This document shows positions 11,428-20,117 of a stretch of DNA of 64,000 bases, piece by piece. The number at the start of each line of letters is the position of its first letter. Within the stretch, counting starts at the first letter, position 1. A model generated the notes under the pieces. That model worked only from the letters and a program-made list of their open reading frames with translations. It was not told the origin of the DNA and did not search any database. Origin of the DNA: Streptomyces sp. ADI95-17 (GTDB lineage Bacteria > Actinomycetota > Actinomycetes > Streptomycetales > Streptomycetaceae); contig NZ_ML123044.1 of the NCBI RefSeq assembly GCF_003846175.1, forward strand, positions 1,332,739 through 1,396,738. The letters are read 5' to 3'. The translations under genes were made by a program, and so were the position numbers.

Positions 11428-12041
11428 CACGCCTCCTTCGGGGCGTGCCGGGCGCGGTGCGCCCGTACCTTGTGGAGGTTGCCGCAGTGCTCCATCGCGC
11501 ACCAGCGCCGCCTGCCCGGCCGGGAGGTGTCGACGAAGAGCAACTTGCAGCTGTCGGAGCCGCATTCGCGGATGCGGTCGGCGTACGGGCCGGTGAAGAG
11601 CTCCACCGCGTCACGGGCGACCGTCGAGAGCAGAGCCGTTCCGGTGGCGTCCGGGGCCACGGCGAGAGACCCGCTGCCGGGGTCGATACGGGGGACGAGC
11701 GGCGGCTCGGCCGCCACGGCGTTCACCACGGCGATATCGGACCGGGCGAGGGCGCGGCCGTGCGCCCGGTCGCCGGTCAGATTCCACAGCGCGGCGCGCA
11801 ACTCGTGTGCCCGCGCCAGCTCTTCCTCGCTCACCACCGGCGACAGACCGTCCGGCAGCCGGCTCTCCCCCGCCCAGCGCACCAGGTCCTCGGGGGTGTG
11901 CAGCACCTCGTACGCCGCGTATCGCGCGTACCCGCCGGTGGGCAGCAGCTCCAGGCACAGGGCCCCGGGATCGAAGCGGTAGGGGCGGCCCTCCCGCGTG
12001 CGAAGGACCAGCCCCGGCGTGCCCGTTGACGGCTCACTCAT
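11427..12041 (-). CDS. CGNR zinc-finger protein (ABATE-type putative regulator)
   Basis: A 204-residue protein with an N-terminal alpha/beta ABATE-like domain (about 10-150) and a C-terminal CGNR zinc finger. Its ligands are visible as RECGSDSCKLLFVD and RRRWCAMEHCGNLHKV, giving a Cx4C and Cx4C treble-clef knuckle that ends in the family CGN motif. CGNR proteins are presumed nucleic-acid binding regulators. The ATG at 12041 has no ribosome binding site but lies 6 bases from a TATAGT -10 box, so the transcript is probably leaderless. It overlaps the GNAT gene by one base. The divergent VOC gene starts only 22 bases away. Confidence 0.9.
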   Translation of the reverse strand: MSEPSTGTPGLVLRTREGRPYRFDPGALCLELLPTGGYARYAAYEVLHTPEDLVRWAGESRLPDGLSPVVSEEELARAHELRAALWNLTGDRAHGRALARSDIAVVNAVAAEPPLVPRIDPGSGSLAVAPDATGTALLSTVARDAVELFTGPYADRIRECGSDSCKLLFVDTSRPGRRRWCAMEHCGNLHKVRAHRARHAPKEA

Positions 12042-12055
12042 GTAACCACTATAAA
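12026..12055 (+). promoter_or_regulatory. Strong promoter giving a leaderless VOC transcript, with overlapping divergent -10
   Basis: TTGACG (12026-12031) and TATAAA (12050-12055) are 18 bases apart, a near-consensus sigma-70-type promoter. The VOC ATG at 12064 lies 8 bases after the -10, so transcription should start at or next to the A of ATG. On the other strand TATAGT (12053-12048) lies 6 bases before the CGNR ATG. The two -10 boxes share four bases. Confidence 0.65.
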
Positions 12056-12063
12056 CGGTTTCC

Positions 12064-12513
12064 ATGACTCTGGACTGGAAAGTCGTCATCGACTCGACCG
12101 ACCCGCACGCCCAGGCCACCTTCTGGGGCGAGGCCCTCGGCTACCTCGTCGAGGACCACAGCGTCCTGATCGAGCGACTGCTCGGCTTCGGCGCGGTGCC
12201 CGAGGACGTCACCCTCGTCGCGCACGACCGCCGCGCCTGGCGCGACCTCGCGGGGGTCCGGCACCCCGACGACCCCTACGACAAGGACAGCGGGGCGGGC
12301 CTCGGGCGCCGGTTCCTGTTCCAGCGCGTACCGGAGGCCAAGACGGTGAAGAACCGGCTCCACCTGGACGTGCACGCGGGCCCGGAGCGCCGCGAGGCCG
12401 AGGTGGAGCGCCTGGTGGGGCTGGGCGCGACGGTGCTCCGCGAGGTGGCGGAGCAGGGCGGCACGTGGGTGGTGCTCACCGACCCGGAAGGCAATGAGTT
12501 CTGCGTGCAGTGA
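12064..12513 (+). CDS. VOC-family (glyoxalase-like) protein
   Basis: A 149-residue protein with two beta-alpha-beta-beta-beta units: DWKVVIDSTDPHAQATFWGEALG (about 4-26) and NRLHLDVHAGPERREAEVERL (about 98-118), ending in VVLTDPEGNEFCV. This is the Glyoxalase_6-like subfamily common in Streptomyces and usually of unknown substrate. No ribosome binding site is present; the ATG coincides with the expected start point of a strong promoter, so it is probably translated from a leaderless mRNA. The sequence LHLDVHAG could supply metal ligands, but enzymatic activity is not established. Confidence 0.85.
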   Translation: MTLDWKVVIDSTDPHAQATFWGEALGYLVEDHSVLIERLLGFGAVPEDVTLVAHDRRAWRDLAGVRHPDDPYDKDSGAGLGRRFLFQRVPEAKTVKNRLHLDVHAGPERREAEVERLVGLGATVLREVAEQGGTWVVLTDPEGNEFCVQ

Positions 12514-12818
12514 CGCCGACAAGCGCGCGGGCGGGCCCCGGCGGACGGGGCACGTGGCTCGTCGATCAGGCGGTCGGCCTCGCCGGGACCGAGAGCCCGG
12601 ACGGCGAGGCCGTGCGCTCCGCGCTGCGCCGCGAGTGAACCCGGCCGCTCCCCGCGTCCGCGGCGGGCGGCCCGGCGCGGTGCGCACCCGGTCGGTCACT
12701 TCCCCACCACGCCCTGCGGATACCAGCGCGTCTCGACGGCGTTGCCGCCCGGGCCCCGGACGTACACGGACTGCGCCTCGCTCCGGGTGCCCGAGCGTTC
12801 TGCGTGGTCCCTGCGGTA
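12514..12818. other. Degraded intergenic region with gene remnants
   Basis: No intact gene. A plus-strand frame ending at 12638 reads WLVDQAVGLAGTESPDGEAV and then stops; it resembles the tail of a protein but matches nothing I recognise. A minus-strand remnant of a VOC gene follows (12696-12800, listed separately). A switch to unrelated sequence near 12800 marks the edge of the lipoprotein-urease block. Confidence 0.5.
12696..12800 (-). pseudogene. Truncated VOC gene (C-terminal remnant, paralogue of 19705-20106)
   Basis: Read on the minus strand, this stretch encodes RSGTRSEAQSVYVRGPGG, then NAVETRWYPQG and a stop. It lines up residue by residue with the C-terminus of the intact VOC protein at 19705-20106 (RSGARGEAQSVYVRDPDG, then NTVELRWYPQD). 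By hand the DNA is about 83% identical over 86 bases (12712-12797 against 19720-19805). Nothing of the first 95 residues is left: similarity ends near 12800, just before the lipoprotein gene. The two copies are in the same orientation, one on each side of the urease block. Confidence 0.8.
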
Positions 12819-14147
12819 TCAGCCGGTGGCCGGGTAGACCGTCAGGTCCATGTCCAAGCCGCCGTATTCGTTCACTACGGCCGGACGGCCCGCGTCAAAG
12901 GTCGCGCGGTCCTTTCCGGTTGTCGCGTCGAGGAGGACGCCACCGCGGCCGGGTACGCCGCCGTAGACGACTCCGTGCCAGGCCGTGTAGAGGCTGGGCA
13001 CCTCGCGCGCCGGATCGTCCTCGTCGAGCGTCCACAGCACCTTGTGCGTGCGGGCGTCCAGTGCGGCGAGTTCGCCGTCCACGCCGCACACGATGACCGA
13101 ACGTTCGTCGTAGGAGCACGAACGGCCGGCGAAGGAGAAGGCCGCGGCGCTGTCCGCCGTCATTCCGGCCGGACGCCTGCCGGCCGCGCTGTCGAGGAGT
13201 TCATAGTCAGGGCGGTTCTCCTTGAACTCCAGGTTGATGCGGGCCGAGAACAGGCCGGCGCCCACGGTCTCGATCTTCAGCCCGAACAGGTCGCGGGGGT
13301 CCTTCCAGCTCACGGCCCCGTCCTTCACGGACCGGCCGGTGAGTGCGATGCCGCCCTCATCGGCGAACCACCGCTCGGAGTCGATCTCCGCGCCCTCGGG
13401 GAGCTGCGCTCCGACAACCACGCCGCCGGAGAGCATCCGCGCCCCGAAGCCGTCCGCCTGCCAGTCGACGTGGCGGGTGGTGAGGTTCACCCCGTAGGTG
13501 ACCGCGCTTCTGACTCCGTCGGTTCCGTCCTCGGGAGCGGTGCGCAGGGTGACCACGGCCGTGTCGCCCTCGACGCCGACCACGGTCGGGCTGGAGTCGT
13601 CCCCGACGCCCATCCCCTTGGGGGTGGGCAGCGTGGCGGTCCAGACCTCCTTGCCGTCGGCCGCGTCCACCGCCCGCAGGTGCGAGGTCGACACGTCCTT
13701 GGCCGTGCCCTCCCCCTGCTGGTACTTCTGGAGCGCGAACAGCACGAGGGTCCGGCCGCCCTGCTTCGTCGCGGTCGGCGCCGTGGTCTCCCACACCCGC
13801 GCACGCTCCTCCACGCCGGTGGACATCCCATGGTCCCGCGAGGTCCACTGCCTGCCCCCGCCCCGGATGTCGTACGCCGCGAGACCGGTCTCCGTCAGGA
13901 CATACGCGGTGGTCCCGCGCAGCGCGACCTCCGTCCGGTCGTCGTCCTCGACGGCCAGCCGCACCCCGCCCTCTCCGAACCTGAGCGGCGGGTCGTACGC
14001 CTTCGGCGCGGAGGCCGAGGCCTCCTCCCGTACCGGGCGCCCGTCGTCCGCACGCGGCGAGTCGTCACTTGAACAACCCGTGACCAGCGTCAGAGCCGCT
14101 GTCACGGTAACCACCAGACCTACGGCAGATTGCTGCGCTGTACGCAC
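12819..14147 (-). CDS. PQQ-like beta-propeller lipoprotein
   Basis: A 442-residue secreted lipoprotein. From the GTG at 14147 the product starts with RTAQQSAVGLV, a hydrophobic stretch, and the lipobox LVTGC, so it would be cleaved and anchored to the outer face of the membrane. The rest has repeating propeller blades such as GLAAYDIRGGGRQW, LRAVDAADGKEVWTATL and LAALDARTHKVLWTLDED, typical of PQQ_2/YVTN-like quinoprotein folds that act as scaffolds or sensors without bound PQQ. An ATG at 14189 would add 14 residues before the signal peptide and lacks a ribosome binding site; GGGGG lies about 9 bases before the GTG. It is divergent from the urease operon. Function unknown. Confidence 0.85.
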   Translation of the reverse strand: MRTAQQSAVGLVVTVTAALTLVTGCSSDDSPRADDGRPVREEASASAPKAYDPPLRFGEGGVRLAVEDDDRTEVALRGTTAYVLTETGLAAYDIRGGGRQWTSRDHGMSTGVEERARVWETTAPTATKQGGRTLVLFALQKYQQGEGTAKDVSTSHLRAVDAADGKEVWTATLPTPKGMGVGDDSSPTVVGVEGDTAVVTLRTAPEDGTDGVRSAVTYGVNLTTRHVDWQADGFGARMLSGGVVVGAQLPEGAEIDSERWFADEGGIALTGRSVKDGAVSWKDPRDLFGLKIETVGAGLFSARINLEFKENRPDYELLDSAAGRRPAGMTADSAAAFSFAGRSCSYDERSVIVCGVDGELAALDARTHKVLWTLDEDDPAREVPSLYTAWHGVVYGGVPGRGGVLLDATTGKDRATFDAGRPAVVNEYGGLDMDLTVYPATG

Positions 14148-14470
14148 GAAAGAGCCCCCGCTTTCCGACGCGAATCCAAACACCATCAACTGTTCGATAC
14201 CGCAATGTAGTTCATGTGTTTGACCTTCGCTTTGAAGATCAGCAGAACCGTGGAGCCGCCTCCACAGCGCGGGCGTATACGACAGGAAGGCCCGAGACCG
14301 CGCACCGCCCGACTCGACTTCACCCGATCGTGTACGCGATCCGTGACGTGTCCTGCTCGATGAACTCCGCCGCTCATGATCGGTGAGCGACCGGCGCCGC
14401 CCGAGGACGTGCCCCGTGTCCTTCCGCAGCCCGGCCGCCGGCCCTGTCCGCTCAAGAGAGATGGCTCATC
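14148..14470. other. Divergent region between lipoprotein and urease operon
   Basis: Contains no supported gene. It should hold the promoters of the lipoprotein (leftward) and the urease operon (rightward). The most AT-rich part is about 14170-14245. I saw no clear nickel-regulator (NikR or Nur) dyad and no confident -35/-10 pair. A short AAGAGAG about 10 bases upstream of the GTG at 14471 is the likely ureAB ribosome binding site. Confidence 0.4.
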
Positions 14471-15274
14471 GTGCATTTGACTCCGCATGAGCAGGAGCGC
14501 CTGCTGATCCATGTGGCGGCCGACGTGGCGCAGCGGCGCCGCAGCAGCGGGCTGCTTCTCAACTACCCCGAAGTGATGGCCCTGCTGACGGTGCACGTCT
14601 TCGAGCAGGCGCGGGCCGGCCGGACCGTCAGTGACGTCATGGACTCGGGCCGGCAGTTGCTGAGCCGGGACGAGGTGATGGACGGCGTCCCGGAGATGAT
14701 CAAGAACGTTCAGGTGGAGGCCACTTTTCCGGACGGCACCAAGCTGGTCACCATCCACGATCCCTTCCCGGAGGCGGCGGAGGAGCCCGAGGTCCACCCG
14801 GGCAAGGTCGAGCACCCCCGGCCGCCCCGCAAGCCGGACTGCCCGGTCGACTGCGACGGCGGCGGTGGCGACGGTTCGCCGTCGTGCTGTGACAGGTGCC
14901 GGGACGCGGAGTCCTGGTACGAGGCGATCGCGTTCAACGCGGACCTGCAGGAGGACGCCACCACGCTGCCGGGTGCGGGCAGGACGAGGATCAGGGTGAG
15001 GAACATGTCGGACCGCCCCGTCCAGGTCGGTTCCCACTATCACTTCGCCGACGTCAACCCGGGGCTGAAGGTCCTCAAGGTCGAGGTCCCCGCCGGTCCG
15101 GAGCTGGAGTCGCCCCAGGAACTCAGGGACTGCGAGGCGGCGCGGATGCGGCGGCTGAACATCGCCGCGGGTACGTCCGTGCGCTTCGAGCCCGGCGACG
15201 AGTGCTGCGTCGAGCTGGTGGAGATCCAGGGCGATCGGCAGGTCAAGGGAGCGCGTGAGGTGGCACACCGGTGA
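14471..15274 (+). CDS. ureAB: Urease gamma-beta fusion subunit with cysteine-rich linker
   Basis: Residues 1-100 are UreA ([40 protein letters not shown]) and residues about 150-262 are UreB ([41 protein letters not shown]). They form the non-catalytic shell of urease. Between them is an unusual Pro/Gly-rich linker (about 101-149) with five cysteines: C124, C128, C139, C140 and C143 (CPVDC and CCDRC). UreB is also divergent, with an insert around [16 protein letters not shown] and a CC pair at 245-246. The start is GTG, and the last bases overlap ureC (GTGA). UreA-UreB fusions are known, for example in Helicobacter, but this linker is not part of the standard architecture I know. Confidence 0.92.
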   Translation: MHLTPHEQERLLIHVAADVAQRRRSSGLLLNYPEVMALLTVHVFEQARAGRTVSDVMDSGRQLLSRDEVMDGVPEMIKNVQVEATFPDGTKLVTIHDPFPEAAEEPEVHPGKVEHPRPPRKPDCPVDCDGGGGDGSPSCCDRCRDAESWYEAIAFNADLQEDATTLPGAGRTRIRVRNMSDRPVQVGSHYHFADVNPGLKVLKVEVPAGPELESPQELRDCEAARMRRLNIAAGTSVRFEPGDECCVELVEIQGDRQVKGAREVAHR

Positions 15275-17271
15275 GCGACGACAAATCCACCCCGCCGGGC
15301 AATGTGCTGAAGCGAGCCGATTACGCCGCTCTGTACGGGCCCACCGCCAAGGACCGCGTCCGCCTGGCCGACACCGCCCTGACCGTCGAGATCGAGGCGG
15401 ACTGGAGCGGCGGCCCGAAGCACAGCGGCAACGAGATGATCTTCGGTGGCGGAAAGGTGATCCGGGAATCGATGGGGATGTCCCACATCCCCAGAGACGG
15501 GGACGCCGAAGGCCGCACGCCGGTGGACACGGTCGTCACCGGTGCGCTGATCCTCGACTGGTGGGGTGTCGTCAAGGCCGACGTCGGGCTCCGCGACGGT
15601 TCGATCGCCGCGATCGGCAAGGCGTACAACCCCGAGACGATGGACCCGGTCCCGGACGACGAGTTCGAGATGCCGGACCGTACGCCCCTGGGCGACGAGC
15701 TGCCGGAGACGGTGCGGCCGACGAACTTCGTGGTCGGGCCGAGCACCGAGGTCATCTCCGGCAACGGGCGGATCCTCACCGCCGGGGGCGTGGACACCCA
15801 CGTCCACTTCATCTGCCCGGAGCAGATCCACGAGGCCCTCGCCTCGGGCGTGACCACGCTCATCGGCGGCGGCACCGGCCCCGCCGAGGGCAGCACGGCC
15901 ACCACCGTGACCCCGGGCGCGTGGCACATCACCCGGGCCTTCGAGAGCCTGGACGCGTACCCGGTCAACATCGGCCTGCTCGGCAAGGGCAGCACGGTGA
16001 ACACGGACGCCCTGAACGAACAGGTCGACGCAGGCGTCATCGGGTTCAAGGTCCACGAGGACTGGGGAGCCACGCCCGCCGTGATCGACGCGGCGCTGGA
16101 CGTGTGCGAGAGCCGTCAGGTCCAACTGGCCCTGCATGCCGACTCACTGAACGAATCCGGCTTCCTGGACAGCACCCGCGACGCCTTCACGAGAGACGGC
16201 AAGAAGCGTTCCGTCCATATCTTCCACGTCGAGGGCGCGGGCGGTGGCCACGCCCCGGACATGATCGAACTGGTCAAGGAGAGCAATGTGCTGCCCGCTT
16301 CGACCAACCCGACCCGCCCCCTGACGGTGAACACCGTCAAGGAGCACGTCGACATGATGGTGGTCTGCCACCACCTCAATCCGGACATTCCAGCGGACAT
16401 GGCCTTCGCCGACTCCCGCATCCGGCCGTCCACCATGGCCGCGGAGGACCTCCTCCACGACATGGGCGCCATCTCGATGATGTCCTCCGACGCCCAGGCG
16501 ATGGGACGCATCGGCGAGATGGTCATGCGTACCTGGCAGACCGCACACGTCATGAAGTCCCGGTACGGCCCTCTGAAGGAGGACCTCGCCAACGCGAAGG
16601 TCCGCCCGATCGCCGACGACGCCGACCACTCCCACAACGCGGAGAGGCTGATCCCGAACGACAACTACCGGGCGCGCCGCTACGTCGCCAAGTACACGAT
16701 CAACCCCGCGATCACTCACGGCATCGACGGTCATGTCGGTTCCGTGGAGACCGGGAAACTCGCCGACCTGGTGCTCTGGGAACCGAAGTTCTTCGGCGTC
16801 AAGATGCACATGGTCCTCAAGGGCGGGCAGCTCGCCTACGCGCAGGTGGGCGACGCCAACGCGTCGATCACGACCCCGCAGCCCTTCCTGCCGCGAGCGG
16901 TCTGGGGCTCCACCGGCCTTTCCCCCCGGAGCAACTCGTACAACTTCGTGGCACCGGGCGTGGCCGACGCGCTGAACCCGCGCGTCGTCACCGTCCAGGA
17001 CAGCGGCGGGAACGCCACCGGGGTGGCGACCGGTGGGCTCGGCCTCGGCAAGAAGTTCATGGACATCTCGACGAGCATCCGGGACGTCACCAAGGCCGAC
17101 ATGAAGCTGAACGACACGGTGCCGGAGAGCCTCCACGTCGACCACAACAGCTTCGAGGTCACCATCGGCGGTGCCACCACGGGGGACGCCCGCACGGAAC
17201 TCAACGGAATGACCGTGCCGCGGTCCTACGTCAACGAAGTCCCCATGGCTCAGCGGTACTTCCTCTTCTGA
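15271..17271 (+). CDS. ureC: Urease catalytic (alpha) subunit, enlarged divergent form
   Basis: Hydrolyses urea to ammonia and carbamate at a dinickel centre. All ligands of Klebsiella urease can be placed: H177 and H179 (DTHVHF), the carbamylated lysine K260 and H262 ([10 protein letters not shown]), H289 ([11 protein letters not shown]), H319 ([13 protein letters not shown]), flap C366 and H367 (VVCHHLNPD), R383 (DSRIRP) and D407 ([10 protein letters not shown]). The enzyme should therefore be competent. At 666 residues it is about 95 longer than usual. Extra sequence lies near 72-85 ([13 protein letters not shown]), 125-150 ([20 protein letters not shown]) and in the C-terminal third before the YFLF end. 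The GTG start overlaps the ureAB stop by 4 bases. It appears to belong to a second, atypical actinobacterial urease type rather than the standard ureABCFGD form. Confidence 0.95.
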   Translation: MSDDKSTPPGNVLKRADYAALYGPTAKDRVRLADTALTVEIEADWSGGPKHSGNEMIFGGGKVIRESMGMSHIPRDGDAEGRTPVDTVVTGALILDWWGVVKADVGLRDGSIAAIGKAYNPETMDPVPDDEFEMPDRTPLGDELPETVRPTNFVVGPSTEVISGNGRILTAGGVDTHVHFICPEQIHEALASGVTTLIGGGTGPAEGSTATTVTPGAWHITRAFESLDAYPVNIGLLGKGSTVNTDALNEQVDAGVIGFKVHEDWGATPAVIDAALDVCESRQVQLALHADSLNESGFLDSTRDAFTRDGKKRSVHIFHVEGAGGGHAPDMIELVKESNVLPASTNPTRPLTVNTVKEHVDMMVVCHHLNPDIPADMAFADSRIRPSTMAAEDLLHDMGAISMMSSDAQAMGRIGEMVMRTWQTAHVMKSRYGPLKEDLANAKVRPIADDADHSHNAERLIPNDNYRARRYVAKYTINPAITHGIDGHVGSVETGKLADLVLWEPKFFGVKMHMVLKGGQLAYAQVGDANASITTPQPFLPRAVWGSTGLSPRSNSYNFVAPGVADALNPRVVTVQDSGGNATGVATGGLGLGKKFMDISTSIRDVTKADMKLNDTVPESLHVDHNSFEVTIGGATTGDARTELNGMTVPRSYVNEVPMAQRYFLF

Positions 17272-17306
17272 CCGGCCTCCGTCCGGACGGCGAAGCCGTC
17301 ACCGCA

Positions 17307-17348
17307 GCGGTGGTCCGGGCAGGCCCCCGTGCCTGCCCGGACCACCGC
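17307..17348 (+). terminator. Perfect 18-bp hairpin between ureC and ureF
   Basis: Arms GCGGTGGTCCGGGCAGGC (17307-17324) and their exact complement (17331-17348) enclose the loop CCCCGT. It is as strong as the terminators at operon ends in this window, yet lies inside the urease operon, 36 bases after ureC and 35 bases before ureF. It may lower expression of the accessory genes relative to the structural ones, or stabilise the ureABC mRNA 3' end. Confidence 0.75.
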
Positions 17349-17383
17349 ACCATCCGACCCCGCGAAAGGCAGCCGGATCGCCC

Positions 17384-18058
17384 ATGAGCCGTGCCGCACT
17401 GCTCCTGCTGGCCGACGGACGCTTCCCCGCCGGCGGGTACGCCCACTCCGGCGGCGTCGAAGCCGCGGTCGCCCACAACGCCGTACACGACATCCACAGC
17501 CTCGAAGCCTTCTGCCGCGGGCGCCTGCACACCACCGGTCTGACCACGGCCGGCCTGGCTGCCGCGGCCGCCGCCGGATGCGACCCCCTGCTGCTGGACG
17601 ACGCCGCCGACGCACGGACCCCCGTCCCCGCGCTGCGCGCCGTGGCCCGCAAACTCGGGCGGCAGATGATGCGCGCGGCACGCGCCACCTTCCCGTCCGC
17701 CGAACTCGACCGCCTGGCCGCCGAGCGACCCCAGGGCGCCCATCAGCCCATTGTCCAGGGCGTCGCCGCCCGGGCCGCCGGACTCACCCCTCGGGACGCC
17801 GCGTGTGCCGCGGCGTACGAGGCCGTCGGCGGTCCGGCCACCGCAGCGGTGCGCCTGCTCAGCCTCGATCCGCTCGCCGCCTCGTGGCTGCTGGCACGCC
17901 TGAGCACGGAGGCCGACGCCGTCGCTGCGAACGCCGCCGGGGCGGCGGCCCGCGTGGAGACCGAAGGTCCTGACGCCCTGCCGTCGGCGTCCTCTCCGCT
18001 GCTGGACATCACCGCGGAACAGCACGCCGCCTGGACCGTGCGGCTCTTCGCCTCCTGA
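17384..18058 (+). CDS. ureF: Urease accessory protein UreF
   Basis: An all-helical GTPase-gating factor that with UreD/UreH and UreG delivers nickel to apo-urease. The 224-residue protein begins [20 protein letters not shown], the UreF N-terminal signature, and continues [14 protein letters not shown] and [18 protein letters not shown]-terminal helix with [16 protein letters not shown] follows the usual AAR(V/I)-type segment. The ATG at 17384 is the only sensible start; the ribosome binding site is weak (AAAGG about 17 bases away), and the strong hairpin upstream may further limit expression. ureG follows 25 bases downstream. Confidence 0.9.
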   Translation: MSRAALLLLADGRFPAGGYAHSGGVEAAVAHNAVHDIHSLEAFCRGRLHTTGLTTAGLAAAAAAGCDPLLLDDAADARTPVPALRAVARKLGRQMMRAARATFPSAELDRLAAERPQGAHQPIVQGVAARAAGLTPRDAACAAAYEAVGGPATAAVRLLSLDPLAASWLLARLSTEADAVAANAAGAAARVETEGPDALPSASSPLLDITAEQHAAWTVRLFAS

Positions 18059-18083
18059 ACCCACCCCTGCCCCTGGAGCTCCC

Positions 18084-18779
18084 ATGCACCTCGATCACCC
18101 CGTGACGATGCCCCACCGCCACACCTACAGCGCCGAGCCGCTGCGCGCGGACGGCAGCCCTCGCGCCTTCCGCGTCGGCCTGGGCGGTCCCGTCGGTTCC
18201 GGCAAGACCGCCTGCGTCGCCGCGCTCTGCCGCACACTGCGCGACAGACTCTCCCTCGCCGTCGTCACCAACGACATCTACACCCGTGAGGACGCCGAGT
18301 TCCTGCTGCGCGAGGCCGTGCTGCCGCCCGAGCGGATCACAGCGGTGGAGACCGGGGCCTGCCCGCACACCGCGATCCGGGACGACATCTCCGCGAACCT
18401 GGAGGCCGTCGAACACTTCGACGAGACCCTCGACCCCCTCGATCTCGTGCTCGTCGAGTCCGGTGGCGACAACCTCACCGCCACCTTCTCCAAGGGCCTC
18501 GTCGACGTGCAGATCTTCGTCATCGACGTCTCCAGCGGCGACGACATCCCCCGCAAGGGAGGACCCGGCATCACCACCGCCGACCTCCTCGTCGTCAACA
18601 AGACCGACCTCGCTCCGTACGTCGGTGCCGACCTCGCCACCATGGCCGCCGACGCCGAACGGCAACGCGGCGACCTTCCCGTCGTCTTCACCAGCCTCAC
18701 CTCCGACGACGGCATCCGCGAGATCGCCGACTGGATCACCGGGCACCTGGCCCGGTGGCGCGCGAAGGCGGCGGCATGA
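18084..18779 (+). CDS. ureG: Urease accessory GTPase UreG
   Basis: A SIMIBI-class GTPase that carries nickel to the UreD-UreF-urease complex. The 231-residue protein has the P-loop GPVGSGKT (about 36-43), switch-region [15 protein letters not shown], the nickel-binding CPH motif ([11 protein letters not shown]), [12 protein letters not shown] and the guanine-specificity motif [11 protein letters not shown]. The N-terminus ([15 protein letters not shown]) has four histidines, which may give some nickel-buffering capacity; no ureE gene is present. It overlaps ureD by 4 bases (ATGA). Confidence 0.96.
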   Translation: MHLDHPVTMPHRHTYSAEPLRADGSPRAFRVGLGGPVGSGKTACVAALCRTLRDRLSLAVVTNDIYTREDAEFLLREAVLPPERITAVETGACPHTAIRDDISANLEAVEHFDETLDPLDLVLVESGGDNLTATFSKGLVDVQIFVIDVSSGDDIPRKGGPGITTADLLVVNKTDLAPYVGADLATMAADAERQRGDLPVVFTSLTSDDGIREIADWITGHLARWRAKAAA

Positions 18780-19654
18780 GCTCCGGCTCCCGACTCGCCG
18801 AGCCAGGTACCCCGCCCGATCCCACCGTCCCCGCCACCGCCACCGCCACAAACACCGCCGCTGGCACCGATGCGTCCTGCGGACACCCGGACGGTGTGCA
18901 TGCCACCGCCCGCATCCGTGCCACGTACAACGGACGCGTCACCACGCTCCCGCAGTTGCGCAGTGACGGCCCGTTCCATCTGCGCCGCATCCGCACCGGC
19001 GGACGGGGCGCCACGGTGGGGATCATCGGTGCGATGAGCGCCCCGCTCGGCGGCGACCGGCTCGCCCTCGACATCACCGCCGAGGACCGGGCCGAACTGG
19101 AGGTCACCACGGCCGCCGCCACGCTCGCCCTCCGCGGCCCCACCACGGCGCCGGCCACCTACGACGTACGGCTGACCGCCGGGGAGCACGCCTGCCTGCG
19201 CTGGCTGCCACAGCAGCTGATCAGCGCCGCCGGCAGCAATCTGCGCCAGACCTGCACCGTCAGCCTTGCCGCGACCTCGCGACTGCTGTTGCGCGAGGAG
19301 CAGATCCTGGGCAGGGCCGACGAGGAGCCGGGCCACCTCGTCAGCCGCATCCGGGTCCACCGCGCCGGCCGGCTGCTGCTCGACCAGCACACCGCCTACG
19401 GAGACCCGGCGCCCGGGTGGGACGGCCCCTCGGTCCTGGACGGACACCGCGCCGTCGGCCAACTCCTCGTCGTGGACCCGGAGCTGGATGCCGACCGTGC
19501 CCCCGTCCTGCTCCGCGAAGGGATCAAGGACGGCTGTGCGGTTCTCGCCCCGCTGGCAGGCGGCCCGGCACTGTTCGCCACCGCTGTCGCCCCGTCCTCC
19601 TCGGCTCTGCGGGAACTGCTCGACCAGGCGCTCGGACACGCCCTCGGCGAGTAG
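18776..19654 (+). CDS. ureD: Urease accessory protein UreD (UreH)
   Basis: The scaffold that binds apo-urease and tunnels nickel from UreG. The 292-residue protein has the UreD beta-helix pattern: [51 protein letters not shown], and [19 protein letters not shown]. The ATG at 18776 overlaps the ureG stop (ATGA). The first 45 residues are low-complexity Thr/Ala/Pro and diverge from the family. This is the last gene of the operon; a GC-rich palindrome follows directly. Confidence 0.93.
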   Translation: MSSGSRLAEPGTPPDPTVPATATATNTAAGTDASCGHPDGVHATARIRATYNGRVTTLPQLRSDGPFHLRRIRTGGRGATVGIIGAMSAPLGGDRLALDITAEDRAELEVTTAAATLALRGPTTAPATYDVRLTAGEHACLRWLPQQLISAAGSNLRQTCTVSLAATSRLLLREEQILGRADEEPGHLVSRIRVHRAGRLLLDQHTAYGDPAPGWDGPSVLDGHRAVGQLLVVDPELDADRAPVLLREGIKDGCAVLAPLAGGPALFATAVAPSSSALRELLDQALGHALGE

Positions 19655-19655
19655 T

Positions 19656-19678
19656 GCGGCGGGCCCGGGGCCCGCCGC
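19656..19678. terminator. Palindromic terminator between convergent ureD and VOC gene
   Basis: GCGGCGGGCCC (19656-19666) and its exact complement (19668-19678) are separated by a single base, so the inner pairs must open to form a loop. It starts 2 bases after the ureD stop and lies 27 bases from the end of the convergent VOC gene, so it could serve both strands. Confidence 0.6.
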
Positions 19679-19704
19679 TCCCGCCCCCGCTCCCGCCCGG
19701 CCGG

Positions 19705-20106
19705 TCAGTCCGCCGCCGCGTCCTGCGGGTACCAGCGCAGTTCGACGGTGTTGCCGTCCGGGTCACGTACGTACACCGACTGCGCCTCGCCCCGGGCACC
19801 GGAGCGGGAGACCGGGCCCTCCAGCACGGTGAAGGTGCCCGCGTCGATGACCTCCTGCCAGTCCAGCGGCTCGACGACCAGGCAGATGTGGTCGACGTTC
19901 GACTCGTGGCGCGGCCGGCCCAGCAGGTCGATGATCATGCTCGGGCTGACCCGCACCGACGGGAACGGGAACTTCCCCGCCCGCCACTCCTCCACTTTGA
20001 TCGGCTCCAGTCCGAGCGGACCGCAGTAGAAATCCAGGGAGCGTTCGACGTCCCGCACATTGAGCACCAGGTGGTCGAAGTCCTTCACTTTCACTCTCGC
20101 TTGCAC
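19705..20106 (-). CDS. VOC-family metalloenzyme-like protein
   Basis: A 133-residue vicinal-oxygen-chelate protein of the glyoxalase/fosfomycin-resistance type. FDHLVLNVRDVERSLDFYCG (about 10-29) opens the first module and NVDHICLVVEPLDWQEVIDA (about 69-88) the second. VRDPDGNTVELRWYP near the end supplies the usual metal-ligand glutamate, and H12 and H72 would be the other ligands. The GTG at 20106 follows AAAGG. A C-terminal fragment of a paralogue is found at 12696-12800 on the other side of the urease block. Substrate unknown. Confidence 0.88.
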   Translation of the reverse strand: MQARVKVKDFDHLVLNVRDVERSLDFYCGPLGLEPIKVEEWRAGKFPFPSVRVSPSMIIDLLGRPRHESNVDHICLVVEPLDWQEVIDAGTFTVLEGPVSRSGARGEAQSVYVRDPDGNTVELRWYPQDAAAD

Positions 20107-20117
20107 TGCACAGCCTT

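Noticed and set aside
12541..12638. Plus-strand frame ending WLVDQAVGLAGTESPDGEAV and a stop
   Set aside because: Could be a gene tail, but it is short, starts in nothing recognisable and matches no family I know. Noted only within the degraded region.
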